Below, piece after piece: positions 17,966 to 25,523 of a DNA stretch of 64,000 bases. Under the pieces are notes generated by a model, which ran no database searches, was not told where the DNA came from, and was given only the letters and a program-made list of their open reading frames with translations. The stretch is from assembly GCF_013409575.1 (NCBI RefSeq), contig NZ_JACCCY010000003.1:124001-188000 (forward strand), written 5' to 3'. Position 1 is the stretch's first letter. Every line of letters begins with the position of its first letter. The translations under genes and the position numbers were made by a program. The stretch is from Macellibacteroides fermentans. GTDB lineage: Bacteria > Bacteroidota > Bacteroidia > Bacteroidales > Tannerellaceae.

Positions 17966-18026
17966 ACAATGTGTCAACTTGCAGATTAACGAAGCGATTC
18001 ATTAAGCGGCAGGACTGACACATTGT
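17966..18026 (-). promoter_or_regulatory. Structured rpsB-tsf intercistronic element, terminator-like
   Basis: An 11-bp perfect stem (ACAATGTGTCA / TGACACATTGT) encloses an inner 8-bp hairpin, TTAATGAA-TCGC-TTCGTTAA. On the minus strand the outer stem is followed by eight Ts, the form of an intrinsic terminator or attenuator placed between rpsB and tsf. Confidence 0.6.
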
Positions 18027-18041
18027 AGTATTGATGATATA

Positions 18042-18884
18042 TTATTCTTCTATATCCTTAACGAACTTTCCAACAACGCGTGCATTCAATGCTTCTTCGT
18101 CTTCTTTTCTTGTTCTCTTAACACCAGCTTTAGCTTTGCGTTCTCTTTTAGGAGCAGCTTCGCCTTCGCCTGCAGCTTCAGTGTCGATCTTTTCAGCCTT
18201 ACGTTCCTGCAAACCTTCGTTCATAGCTTCGCAAATTGCACCCAGGATAACTTCTACAGATTTTGTAGCATCATCGTTAGCAGGGATTACGAAGTCGATG
18301 TTGTTAGGGTTAGAGTTTGTATCCACCATAGCGAATACCGGAATACCCAAACGGTTTGCTTCACGAACAGCAATATGTTCTTTCATTACGTCTACAACGA
18401 ACAAAGCAGAAGGAAGACGGGTTAGGTCTGCAATAGAACCTAAAGTCTTTTCCAATTTTGCACGCTGACGAGTAATCTGAAGTTTTTCTCTTTTTGAAAG
18501 ATTATCAAATGTACCGTCCTTTGTCATTTTATCGATCGTAGTCATCTTTTTGATGGCTTTACGAATTGTAGGGAAGTTGGTAAGCATACCACCAGCCCAT
18601 CTTTCGATAACGTAAGGCATACCTACAGAAGCAGCCTTATCAGCAACGGTTTGTTTAGCTTGTTTTTTGGTAGCAACGAAAAGAATTTTCTTGCCGGCTT
18701 TAGCCATCTGTTTCAAGATTTCTGCAGCTTCGTCTACTTTAGCAACTGTTTTATATAAGTCAATGATATGAATACCATTGCGCTCCATGAAAATATAAGG
18801 AGCCATAGCGGGGTTCCACTTTCTTTTTAAGTGTCCGAAGTGGACTCCGGCTTCTAATAACTGATCAAAATTAACTCTTGACAT
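18042..18884 (-). CDS. rpsB: 30S ribosomal protein S2
   Basis: A 280-residue S2 protein: the N-terminus reads SRVNFDQLLEAGVHFGHLKR, followed by NPAMAPYIFMERNGIHIIDL and later VPVFAMVDTNSNP-type sequence. It anchors the head-body junction of the small subunit and is needed for S1 binding. The frame is open 14 codons further upstream, but the ATG at 18884, preceded by AAAACAAAACA and giving MSRVNFDQLL, matches family starts. The C-terminal 45 residues are a lysine/arginine/glutamate-rich extension typical of Bacteroidetes S2. Confidence 0.95.
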   Translation of the reverse strand: MSRVNFDQLLEAGVHFGHLKRKWNPAMAPYIFMERNGIHIIDLYKTVAKVDEAAEILKQMAKAGKKILFVATKKQAKQTVADKAASVGMPYVIERWAGGMLTNFPTIRKAIKKMTTIDKMTKDGTFDNLSKREKLQITRQRAKLEKTLGSIADLTRLPSALFVVDVMKEHIAVREANRLGIPVFAMVDTNSNPNNIDFVIPANDDATKSVEVILGAICEAMNEGLQERKAEKIDTEAAGEGEAAPKRERKAKAGVKRTRKEDEEALNARVVGKFVKDIEE

Positions 18885-19021
18885 TGTTTTGTTTTTAAAA
18901 TCGTTTACATTCTGTTTAACACACAATCGTCAGGTAGTTCTCCGGCAAATCATCATGCAAAAGAAATCCCAACAATTTAGATACTAAACGCGTCTTACTT
19001 GCAAGATACTCACAAATAACA

Positions 19022-19408
19022 TTAACGTTTGCTGAACTGGAATCTCTTGCGTGCTTTTGGCTGACCTGGTTTTTTACGTTCAACCGTACGTGGATCGCGT
19101 GTAACGAAGCCTTCAGCTCTTAAAGCAGGCTTGTCTTCCGGATTGATCTTGATCAACGCGCGGGCAATTGCCAAACGAGCTGCTTCAGACTGACCTTTGA
19201 AACCACCTCCGTCAAGATTAATCTTAATGTCGTATTGTTCAGCAACATTCAATTTAGATAAAGGCTGCTTAACAATAAACTGAAGAATTGTTGAAGGGAA
19301 GTAAGTTGTAAGATCACGTTTGTTGATTGTAATCTTTCCTGTTCCTTCGCTAACGAATACGCGAGCAACTGCAGCTTTACGTCTTCCTATTGCATTTACT
19401 ACTTCCAT
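19022..19408 (-). CDS. rpsI: 30S ribosomal protein S9
   Basis: A 128-residue S9 protein with N-terminal NAIGRRKAAVARVFV, the central GGGFKGQSEAARLAIARAL segment and the invariant basic tail ending KKPGQPKARKRFQFSKR, which reaches the P-site tRNA. It starts 5 bases after rplM and is therefore translationally linked to it, as in most bacteria. Confidence 0.96.
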   Translation of the reverse strand: MEVVNAIGRRKAAVARVFVSEGTGKITINKRDLTTYFPSTILQFIVKQPLSKLNVAEQYDIKINLDGGGFKGQSEAARLAIARALIKINPEDKPALRAEGFVTRDPRTVERKKPGQPKARKRFQFSKR

Positions 19409-19413
19409 ACTAG

Positions 19414-19869
19414 TTATTTAAGTGAGTTTATATCAATTTCCTTAGGCTGTTGAGCTTCGTGCTTGTGCTCAGTGCCTGCATACACGTACATGTTGCCAAG
19501 CAATTTCGCACCCAGACGATTCTTTGGCAGCATACCCTTCACTACTTTTTCGAACAAACGACGTTCGCCCTTCTTCATCAATGAAGCAGGAGTAAATGCG
19601 ATTTGTCCACCTGGATAACCAGTGTATCTCAGATAAACACGGTCGTTCCACTTATTTCCGGTAAGAACGACTTTGTCTGCATTGATAATAATTACATTAT
19701 CACCACAATCAACGTGAGGGGTAAAGTTGGGTTTGTACTTACCACGCAAAAGCTTTGCTACTTTTGCGCAAAGGCGACCCAAAGACTGACCTGTTGCGTC
19801 AACAATCACCCATTCTTTGTTTACAGTTGCTTTGTTTGCAGAAATGGTCTTAAAACTTAAAGTATCCAC
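19414..19869 (-). CDS. rplM: 50S ribosomal protein L13
   Basis: A 151-residue early-assembly large-subunit protein. EWVIVDATGQSLGRLCAKVA and GDNVIIINADKVVLTGNKW are diagnostic, as is KGMLPKNRLG near the C-terminus. The start is GTG (GTG GAT ACT), with the leader-like sequence TTTTAAGCAA before it; no ATG fits. First gene of the rplM-rpsI-rpsB-tsf cluster; it sits below a 120-base leader that may mediate autoregulation. Confidence 0.95.
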   Translation of the reverse strand: MDTLSFKTISANKATVNKEWVIVDATGQSLGRLCAKVAKLLRGKYKPNFTPHVDCGDNVIIINADKVVLTGNKWNDRVYLRYTGYPGGQIAFTPASLMKKGERRLFEKVVKGMLPKNRLGAKLLGNMYVYAGTEHKHEAQQPKEIDINSLK

Positions 19870-20002
19870 TTGCTTAAAATTAATTTAATTAATAATTCAA
19901 AAAACAAATTCTTTTACATGAGCTCCTTCGGACACATGAAGTAACAACATGCTAAGAATTAAACTCTTAGTACAATTTGATAATAATCGGCTTGCAAAGG
20001 TA
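19870..20002 (-). promoter_or_regulatory. rplM operon promoter and structured leader
   Basis: On the minus strand a -7 box TACCTTTG occupies 20002-19995. The leader contains two candidate hairpins: CTAAGA...TCTTAG and a longer one from CATG through GTCC-GAA-GGAG to CATG. Ribosomal leaders upstream of L13 genes are known in bacteria, and L13 is a known autoregulator, so this is a candidate L13-binding site; I could not compare it with published models. Confidence 0.5.
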
Positions 20003-20068
20003 CGGCTTTTCTTTAAATAAAAAAACTTTTGCCTATGTTTTTAACAGACAACTCAAAGCAAATCAAGC

Positions 20069-20689
20069 CTAACGGAAGAAGTAGCCAAGCGAAAAGGTAA
20101 TATTGTTCTGATAAACGGAGGAGGCTCCCTGTGGTTTTTCGGCCAACCGGTCCAGGGTTCCGTAAGTAGCATGTATGCCAAAGAATACATCTTTATAAAT
20201 CGCACTTAATCCAATATTTACACCCAGATCGAAGGGCTTGAGGTCATTTTCTTCCGTTTGTCCGAATTTGATATCATAATCGGCCTGTCCGGACTTCATA
20301 TTACCGAAAAGAGAATAATTAAAATTCGGTCCAAGAGAAATTCCCAGCTTAGCTTCGTTTATAGGAATAGAATAAACCACATTCAGCGGAACCTGAATAG
20401 AATAGTAGTAGCATGAATGGGCGGTAGGTGTTGTACTGTTTTCGAAAGCCTCGTACGACCCTCCCTGATTAATAAATACAAGTTCCGGCCTTAGTGAAAA
20501 TCGTTTATACACCGGAACATCCAGCATTCCAGCCAAGCTGAAGCCAAAACGGGCTCCCGATACAGGCGACCCATCCACCTTCTGGACAAGAGCGGAAGAA
20601 CCGATCCCTGCCCTAACCCCGAACGACACCTGTGCATAAACAGCAGGCACCATCAACATCACCAAACATAGTAGCAGTATCTTTTTCAT
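20069..20689 (-). CDS. PorT-like outer-membrane beta-barrel protein
   Basis: A 206-residue protein with a signal peptide (LCLVMLMVPAVYAQ) and an eight-strand-type small barrel (VSFGVRAGIGSS, GFSLAGMLDVPVYKRFSLRP, FDLGVNIGLSAIYKDVFFGI), ending FSLGYFFR. It fits the outer-membrane beta-barrel family PF13568 common in Bacteroidetes. The function is unknown. A -7 box TATCTTTG at 20728-20721 lies 32 bases before the ATG. It is the last chromosomal gene before the mobile-element zone. Confidence 0.75.
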   Translation of the reverse strand: MKKILLLCLVMLMVPAVYAQVSFGVRAGIGSSALVQKVDGSPVSGARFGFSLAGMLDVPVYKRFSLRPELVFINQGGSYEAFENSTTPTAHSCYYYSIQVPLNVVYSIPINEAKLGISLGPNFNYSLFGNMKSGQADYDIKFGQTEENDLKPFDLGVNIGLSAIYKDVFFGIHATYGTLDRLAEKPQGASSVYQNNITFSLGYFFR

Positions 20690-20987
20690 GTATATGTATT
20701 TTCCAATTATTTCTGATAAACAAAGATATGCTTTTTTTATGTATCCAAATCAAGTATAACGGTTTTTAATATATTTAATAATATCATTCAAACAGCACAT
20801 CTTGATTACAACCGGCCTCCATACAGCAAAAGTATGCTGCAATAACCAAAGAACACGCGGCTCAAACTTTGGTCAGGCTACTCCTGCTAAGACAATTGTA
20901 CAACCAAGGTTTTAAGAGAGATTCACCCTTCCTGTTTTTACATTTTCCCTTAAGTGATTAGCTCCGTTCATGGCATAGATTAGTCGT
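20690..20987. other. Intergenic stretch at the left edge of the mobile zone
   Basis: Apart from the -7 box TATCTTTG (minus strand, 20728-20721) for the barrel gene, I see no gene, RNA or repeat in these 298 bases. They end at the target duplication of the ISAs1-family element. Confidence 0.5.
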
Positions 20988-20997
20988 TTTCATTCCA

Positions 20998-22626
20998 CAG
21001 GGCAGACGCATTAAAATTTCTCCACAGAAAGTATGCTTTGGAGAACGTCGTCAGACCATCCTGCTGATTTTCTTTTGCGAGCAATGCTACTTTTACTTTC
21101 ATAGTGCTTTAACATAGATAAAGCTGTTTTAGAGACAAGCGAAAAGTTGACGGCAGCATTGTTCTTCTTTCTTCCGTAATCTTCATTAAACGAGACATCC
21201 AATTGCCAGTGTAAATTATTTTCCACAGACCAGTGTTTTCTGACAGAACTAGCGATTAATTCAGCATCTAAAGCTAATGAAGAAATATAGTATCTGGTTT
21301 CTTTTTGTTTACGAGGGCCTTTTTCGCCTGGAACGGTACGCTCTGTAATGACACAGGCAAATGTTTTCAAACCAGCCCATTGAGTGAAGTCTTTAGTATT
21401 TAACCAGTATAGGTTGTCACAGGCTATGCAAGTTCTTTTTTCCAAACGACCATGTCCAGTCTCGCTCTTCTCGTAAACGCTTACCCGGTTGGGCTTCTCA
21501 GCACTCCAAATGGTGAAAAAATGTTCTATTTCTTTGTATAAATGCATATGGTTGTTTTTCACAGCCAAAACGTAATCAGCTTCTTTGTCTATTATTTTAG
21601 ATGCTATTGTCTTTTGACATCCCATAGCATCAATAGTGATTATACACTCTTTAATATCTAATGCTTCCAATAGTTCGGGGATAGCGGTAATTTCATTGGA
21701 TTTTTCTTCTGTCTTGATTTGTCCAAGGCTTATTCCATTGTCTGCGGCCCAGGCACTTACCATGTGAAGTTTATATTTGGGACTCGATGGTTTTAAGTAG
21801 GTACCTCTGAATAATTTAGCCTCTTCAGACTCATATGCTCCGCATATTGTTTTGCCGTCGATAGCAACCACGCCTTTATACTTGCCACATATGGATTTAA
21901 CCCATTCTCTGAATTGATTTTCAAAATATGAGGTATCCAAGACTGTGAAAAATCGGTTAAATGTATCATGTGAGGGTATTCCATTAAAAGAAGGGATCGT
22001 ACGAGAGAAGAAATCAATTTTACAATGACCAAAGTCTTCTATTTCATTCCATGTCTCGGCCCCGCAAATAACGGCAGCTAACGTAATATAAATAATAGTT
22101 TCTGCAGAGTGAACCTTATTTCTGTCAAAACGATAATCTTCGATACTTGAAGCAAAAGCAAGCAATGTCATATTTTATGTATTTAAACTATTGATAATAA
22201 GGTAAATATACGATTTTTTACTGAGATATCAATGAGTTTAAGTGATTATTTTGAAGATTTATTATCTTTCTTTTCGTAGTTGTAATTACCGTTTTTGGGC
22301 TCTTTTTAGTAATGTCAATATGACTTCAAACTGAACTTAAATATTCTGATTAAAGTTTTAACTTAACAAAGTTGTCGTAGCAAAAAGATACATCCAATTT
22401 TTAGAGACGGTTATTATTTTTAAAGCAAATTTTATCACATACAATATGTACGATTAATATTAAATATGGCTATTTTAATCTTATTTTAAATTGACGATGT
22501 TTTGATACAATAAATTATGAACGTCAGATATGCTATGTTTAATATATTGAATATCTGCATTATATATATACACATTAAGTAATAATCCTTACTCTTTTAG
22601 CTCTAAAATAATATGCGTCTGCCCTG
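20998..22626 (-). mobile_element. ISAs1-family insertion sequence, complete, with 10-bp TSD
   Basis: Inverted ends CAGGGCAGACGCAT (20998-21011) and ATGCGTCTGCCCTG (22613-22626) match perfectly over 14 bp. They are flanked by the perfect 10-bp direct repeat TTTCATTCCA at 20988-20997 and 22627-22636, which is the target duplication. The element is 1,629 bp with one transposase gene on the minus strand. The 441 bases between the transposase ATG and the right end are strongly A+T-rich and hold no gene, which makes the element longer than typical for the family. Confidence 0.9.
21011..22171 (-). CDS. ISAs1-family (H-repeat type) DDE transposase
   Basis: A 386-residue transposase. The first catalytic Asp is in VVAIDGKTICGAYES, the second in ITIDAMGCQKTIASKI, and the Glu in HWSVENNLHWQLDVSFNEDY; the last is the diagnostic block of the family. 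Its stop codon overlaps the left inverted repeat. The frame is intact, so the element may be active. Confidence 0.9.
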   Translation of the reverse strand: MTLLAFASSIEDYRFDRNKVHSAETIIYITLAAVICGAETWNEIEDFGHCKIDFFSRTIPSFNGIPSHDTFNRFFTVLDTSYFENQFREWVKSICGKYKGVVAIDGKTICGAYESEEAKLFRGTYLKPSSPKYKLHMVSAWAADNGISLGQIKTEEKSNEITAIPELLEALDIKECIITIDAMGCQKTIASKIIDKEADYVLAVKNNHMHLYKEIEHFFTIWSAEKPNRVSVYEKSETGHGRLEKRTCIACDNLYWLNTKDFTQWAGLKTFACVITERTVPGEKGPRKQKETRYYISSLALDAELIASSVRKHWSVENNLHWQLDVSFNEDYGRKKNNAAVNFSLVSKTALSMLKHYESKSSIARKRKSAGWSDDVLQSILSVEKF

Positions 22627-22655
22627 TTTCATTCCAGACTTTACTCGTCTTCCAA

Positions 22656-22734
22656 CTGAGGGACAATAGTCACACAGCTGAGGGACCATTGTCACACAGA
22701 TGGAAGACAATGATCACTCAGATGTGGGACGAAG
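22656..22734. repeat. Array of degenerate 22-bp direct repeats (3.5 copies)
   Basis: Three units begin at 22656, 22678 and 22700, with a partial fourth at 22722. Units one and two are CTGAGGGAC..T.GTCACACAG with few differences; unit three is more diverged. Each contains a GACNNNNGTC/ATC palindrome. The period of 22 is not a multiple of three, so this is not a protein repeat. Confidence 0.7.
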
Positions 22735-22766
22735 AATATACTTTAGGTTAATGACTAATCATCGTT

Positions 22767-22926
22767 ATGAAAAGCATTAAATCCTTAAGGGAAAACCTCT
22801 GATTCAGGAATGAAAAACGTTTAAAACTTCCGCTTAAGATTAAAGTTGTACTTACGGAGGTGCTCAACGGTCTGATTACAGTCTGTCGAACCATACAAGA
22901 TAGTATCCTGAAAACACCTCTGAGAC
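22767..22926 (+). pseudogene. Small broken reading frame, split by both IS66 insertions
   Basis: From ATG at 22767 the frame reads MKSIKSLRENL, hits TGA at 22800, then continues open as FRNEKRLKLPLKIKVVLTEV and NGLITVCRTIQDSILKTPL up to the first IS66. Rejoining the sequence without the two IS66 copies extends the same frame through RRFRPGMTDDR to a stop at 28029-28031. It therefore looks like a roughly 65-codon gene, or repeat-family ORF, broken by one stop codon and two insertions. The function is unknown. Confidence 0.4.
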
Positions 22927-22971
22927 GTAAGCGTCTCCGCGATACCGTCTTGTAAGATTTATTAATTGTTA

Positions 22972-24543
22972 TTAGAGTTTAGTCCACTTGTCTGGAAGTA
23001 AATCGCGATATATTTGATCGGGAGCGGTTGGACTTATGTATGCCAGTCGGTTTAGTATGTCCGTAAAGTATTCGAAGGAGTTTATATTATGAAGTTTGCA
23101 GGAGATGGATAGCGAGTAGAGCAATGCCGTTCTTTTAGCTCCGGCATGACTGCCACAAAAAAGAGAGTTTTTTCTGCTTAAAGATATGCTTCGCATACAT
23201 CTTTCCACGGCATTGTTATCCAACGCATAGTCCGGACGTACAATGTAATTACACAGTGCATCGTACTCGTTGAGAGTATAATTCACGGCCTTCGAGAGGG
23301 GACTCTTGGGAAGGGTGGATGGATTGGATTGTATTTCCAACAGTTTGCTTTTTAGTTCAGCCAGTATGGGTGGGGCGTACTCTTGTCTATGTTCAAGGAT
23401 TTTGTCGGGCTTCCATTTCGGGTCAATCTTATGCTCCGCCTGATAAAGCCGGTTGATTATGTTGACAATTCCGATGGCTTCTTTATCGTTTGCGAGATCC
23501 AGGAACTGACGCTTGCAGTGCTGGAAGCATGCCAGCCGGATTACATCAGGATAGGTATCGGTCTCAAGTATTTTATAGTTGATCAGCCCGTCACTCTGGA
23601 TGGCTCCTTTGTAATGATTGCCGATATAGTTGGTCAGAACCTCCCGGGATCGAGACCCGTTTTCATAAAAGTACTGGACCAATTTCTTTGTATTGGCCAG
23701 CGCAGCCCAGATATACCCTTTGCGTACGCCCTTACCATCCTTGTTTTTCTCTTTGGTAAGGATGGTATGGTAACTTTCATCCATACAAAGATAGTCATCT
23801 TCAAGGATCGCTGTATGAAGAACATCATCCAGGCGGTCCATTAATCCGGCAGACTTCTTAATCAGTCCGTGGGCGGTAGCTTTGTTTAATTCAAAGCCAT
23901 TTTCTGTAAAATACTTGACAATCCGCTCCACAGGCATGGAGTAAACATACCGCAGTTGAAGCATGCCGGCGATAAAGGAGGCATCATAGTTTGAGTTCTG
24001 CAGGGGAGATCTGGGGGCTTTACCCGAGTAAACCTTTTCCTGCTGTACGCAATTATATTGTCTGTATATGATTTTCTTAAAAGTAGCCTTGCTGTAGGTA
24101 TACATGACGGAGTCTACAGATCCGATCACCCTGGCCTTTTCTTTGTCAAAGGCAGGATCATCGGGATATACATGCTCGACAATGGTTTCTAGAGAGAAGT
24201 ATTCTTTCCGTTTGGCATTGTTGTTTCCGCGGTCTTTGGGCAAAACAGGGGGAGCGGTTTCTGTCGGTTCTTCTTTTGCGGTATCGGGCACAAGCTTTTC
24301 CGATTTATTGGAGAGAAGCTTGCTCATTCTCCGGTTTTTCCCCTCAACCTTCTGCATGTCCCCGTTCTTTTGAAGCAGGCTTTTTTCCAGCGAACGGATT
24401 GTTTCGGTTAAACTACCAACCTGGACAGAGAGTCTTTCTATTTGTTCAGATTGCCGGACGAGTTGTTCCAAATACATCTTTTCCCTTTGAGCGGAAAGTT
24501 TCAGCTGGTCTTCCTGTAGTTCAATAATCCGTTTGCTATTCAT
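22972..24543 (-). CDS. tnpC: IS66 transposase TnpC (copy 1)
   Basis: A 523-residue transposase. It opens with a coiled coil (residues about 1-65), then a zinc/linker region (RQYNCVQQEKVYSGKAPRSP). The DDE core follows: Asp in LCMDESYHTIL, Asp in AIQSDGLINYK, Glu in LDNNAVERCMRSISLSRKN. The C-terminal family tail includes FCGSHAGAKRTALLYSL. Third gene of the IS; identical in predicted sequence to the copy at 25524-27095. Confidence 0.93.
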   Translation of the reverse strand: MNSKRIIELQEDQLKLSAQREKMYLEQLVRQSEQIERLSVQVGSLTETIRSLEKSLLQKNGDMQKVEGKNRRMSKLLSNKSEKLVPDTAKEEPTETAPPVLPKDRGNNNAKRKEYFSLETIVEHVYPDDPAFDKEKARVIGSVDSVMYTYSKATFKKIIYRQYNCVQQEKVYSGKAPRSPLQNSNYDASFIAGMLQLRYVYSMPVERIVKYFTENGFELNKATAHGLIKKSAGLMDRLDDVLHTAILEDDYLCMDESYHTILTKEKNKDGKGVRKGYIWAALANTKKLVQYFYENGSRSREVLTNYIGNHYKGAIQSDGLINYKILETDTYPDVIRLACFQHCKRQFLDLANDKEAIGIVNIINRLYQAEHKIDPKWKPDKILEHRQEYAPPILAELKSKLLEIQSNPSTLPKSPLSKAVNYTLNEYDALCNYIVRPDYALDNNAVERCMRSISLSRKNSLFCGSHAGAKRTALLYSLSISCKLHNINSFEYFTDILNRLAYISPTAPDQIYRDLLPDKWTKL

Positions 24544-24635
24544 GTCATAAAGATACGGACAATACTTCGGATATCAAAGTAAATTACAATAAATAATTTA
24601 GCTATGTATTTGGTATACAATATATTAAGCCTTAT

Positions 24636-24977
24636 CTAAAACCTTCTCCTGTACTTTGCCGAACGGACCGAGACGCCCTCCATTATCAAGACAAAGGTCT
24701 TCCATTTCATCTCAAACTCATTGTTTGAAGGGTTAAATCGGGGGACTTCAAAGGTGCCCCGTTCCAGCTTTTTCTGATACAAAACAAATCCACCGTCTTC
24801 CCAGTGAAGGATCTTAATTAACGACCGGTTCCTGCCAAGGAAGAGAAAAACCTCTCCCGACAAAGGATTCCGTTTCATGTCTGTCTTCACTAACTGGTAT
24901 AGGGAATAGATGCCTTTGCGCATGTCCACGTAATGCGGACATAGATAATAGCTCATGGATTCTGTAAGTGCAAACAT
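24636..24977 (-). CDS. tnpB: IS66 accessory protein TnpB (copy 1)
   Basis: A 113-residue IS66 Orf2 protein, recognised by VDMRKGIYSLYQLVKTDM and the core GEVFLFLGRNRSLIKILHWE followed by DGGFVLYQKKLERGTF. It is required with TnpA for IS66 transposition, but its biochemical role is unresolved. It lies 4 bases after tnpA. Confidence 0.93.
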   Translation of the reverse strand: MFALTESMSYYLCPHYVDMRKGIYSLYQLVKTDMKRNPLSGEVFLFLGRNRSLIKILHWEDGGFVLYQKKLERGTFEVPRFNPSNNEFEMKWKTFVLIMEGVSVRSAKYRRRF

Positions 24978-24981
24978 CGGA

Positions 24982-25383
24982 TTATTGGTTAAAATAGGTT
25001 TGTATAAATTTATTCAGATCTTCCTGGCTAATCTCTTTAATGGTTATAATTACGCCATCGGGAAAAGTGATGTTGACGCCTTTAAGCACAGGGAAAACAT
25101 TCCCTGTGAAAACCGGTTTTTCTGATGCTTCCTTTATAAAGGAGAGCGGATAGAGTTGTTGTCCTTCACAAGAGGCTTGCTCAGGAGTGGAGGCAGAAGT
25201 ATCGGGTAATACGGGACGAGGCTTGAGATCTGCTACTTTGATCGAATGCCTGCTCATCCAATTCTGGATACCTCCGTAGCAGACATGACGTTCTTTGCAA
25301 TAGTCCCGTAAAGTCATGCTACTTAAAATACAGATTTGCCTGTACTCTTCGATTGCCAATGCATAAAGTTCGGATGCTTTCAT
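24982..25383 (-). CDS. tnpA: IS66 accessory protein TnpA (copy 1)
   Basis: A 133-residue protein with an N-terminal helix-turn-helix-like segment (LRDYCKERHVCYGGIQNWMS) and a C-terminal beta segment (GVNITFPDGVIITIKEIS). A TTG seven codons upstream overlaps the -7 box TACCTTTG, so the ATG at 25383 is taken as the start. Confidence 0.85.
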   Translation of the reverse strand: MKASELYALAIEEYRQICILSSMTLRDYCKERHVCYGGIQNWMSRHSIKVADLKPRPVLPDTSASTPEQASCEGQQLYPLSFIKEASEKPVFTGNVFPVLKGVNITFPDGVIITIKEISQEDLNKFIQTYFNQ

Positions 25384-25523
25384 TTGTTTCTTTTTTGAAA
25401 ACAAAGGTAAAGGGGATCAAATGTGTTCACAAGATGGCATCGCGGAGACGCTTACTCTGAGACGCTTTCGCCCCGGAAGTAAGCGTCTCCGCGATACCGT
25501 CTTGTAAGATTTATTAATTGTTA

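Larger units (their letters stand above)
22927..25455 (-). mobile_element. IS66-family element, copy 1 (2,529 bp, 8-bp TSD)
   Basis: Imperfect terminal inverted repeats start GTAAGCGTCTCCGCGAT (22927) and end with its complement CTTAC (25455). The 8-bp duplication TCTGAGAC is perfect at 22919-22926 and 25456-25463. It carries tnpA, tnpB and tnpC on the minus strand, all intact. A -7 box TACCTTTG at 25409-25402 drives tnpA. Confidence 0.93.

Noticed and set aside
20950-22248. 11-bp direct repeat TTAAGTGATTA at 20950-20960 and 22238-22248, possible target duplication.
   Set aside because: The right copy lies inside the element. True ends with inverted repeats and a 10-bp duplication were found at 20988-22636.
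22656-22734. Possible CRISPR array.
   Set aside because: Units are contiguous at 22 bp with no spacers and no cas genes are nearby.
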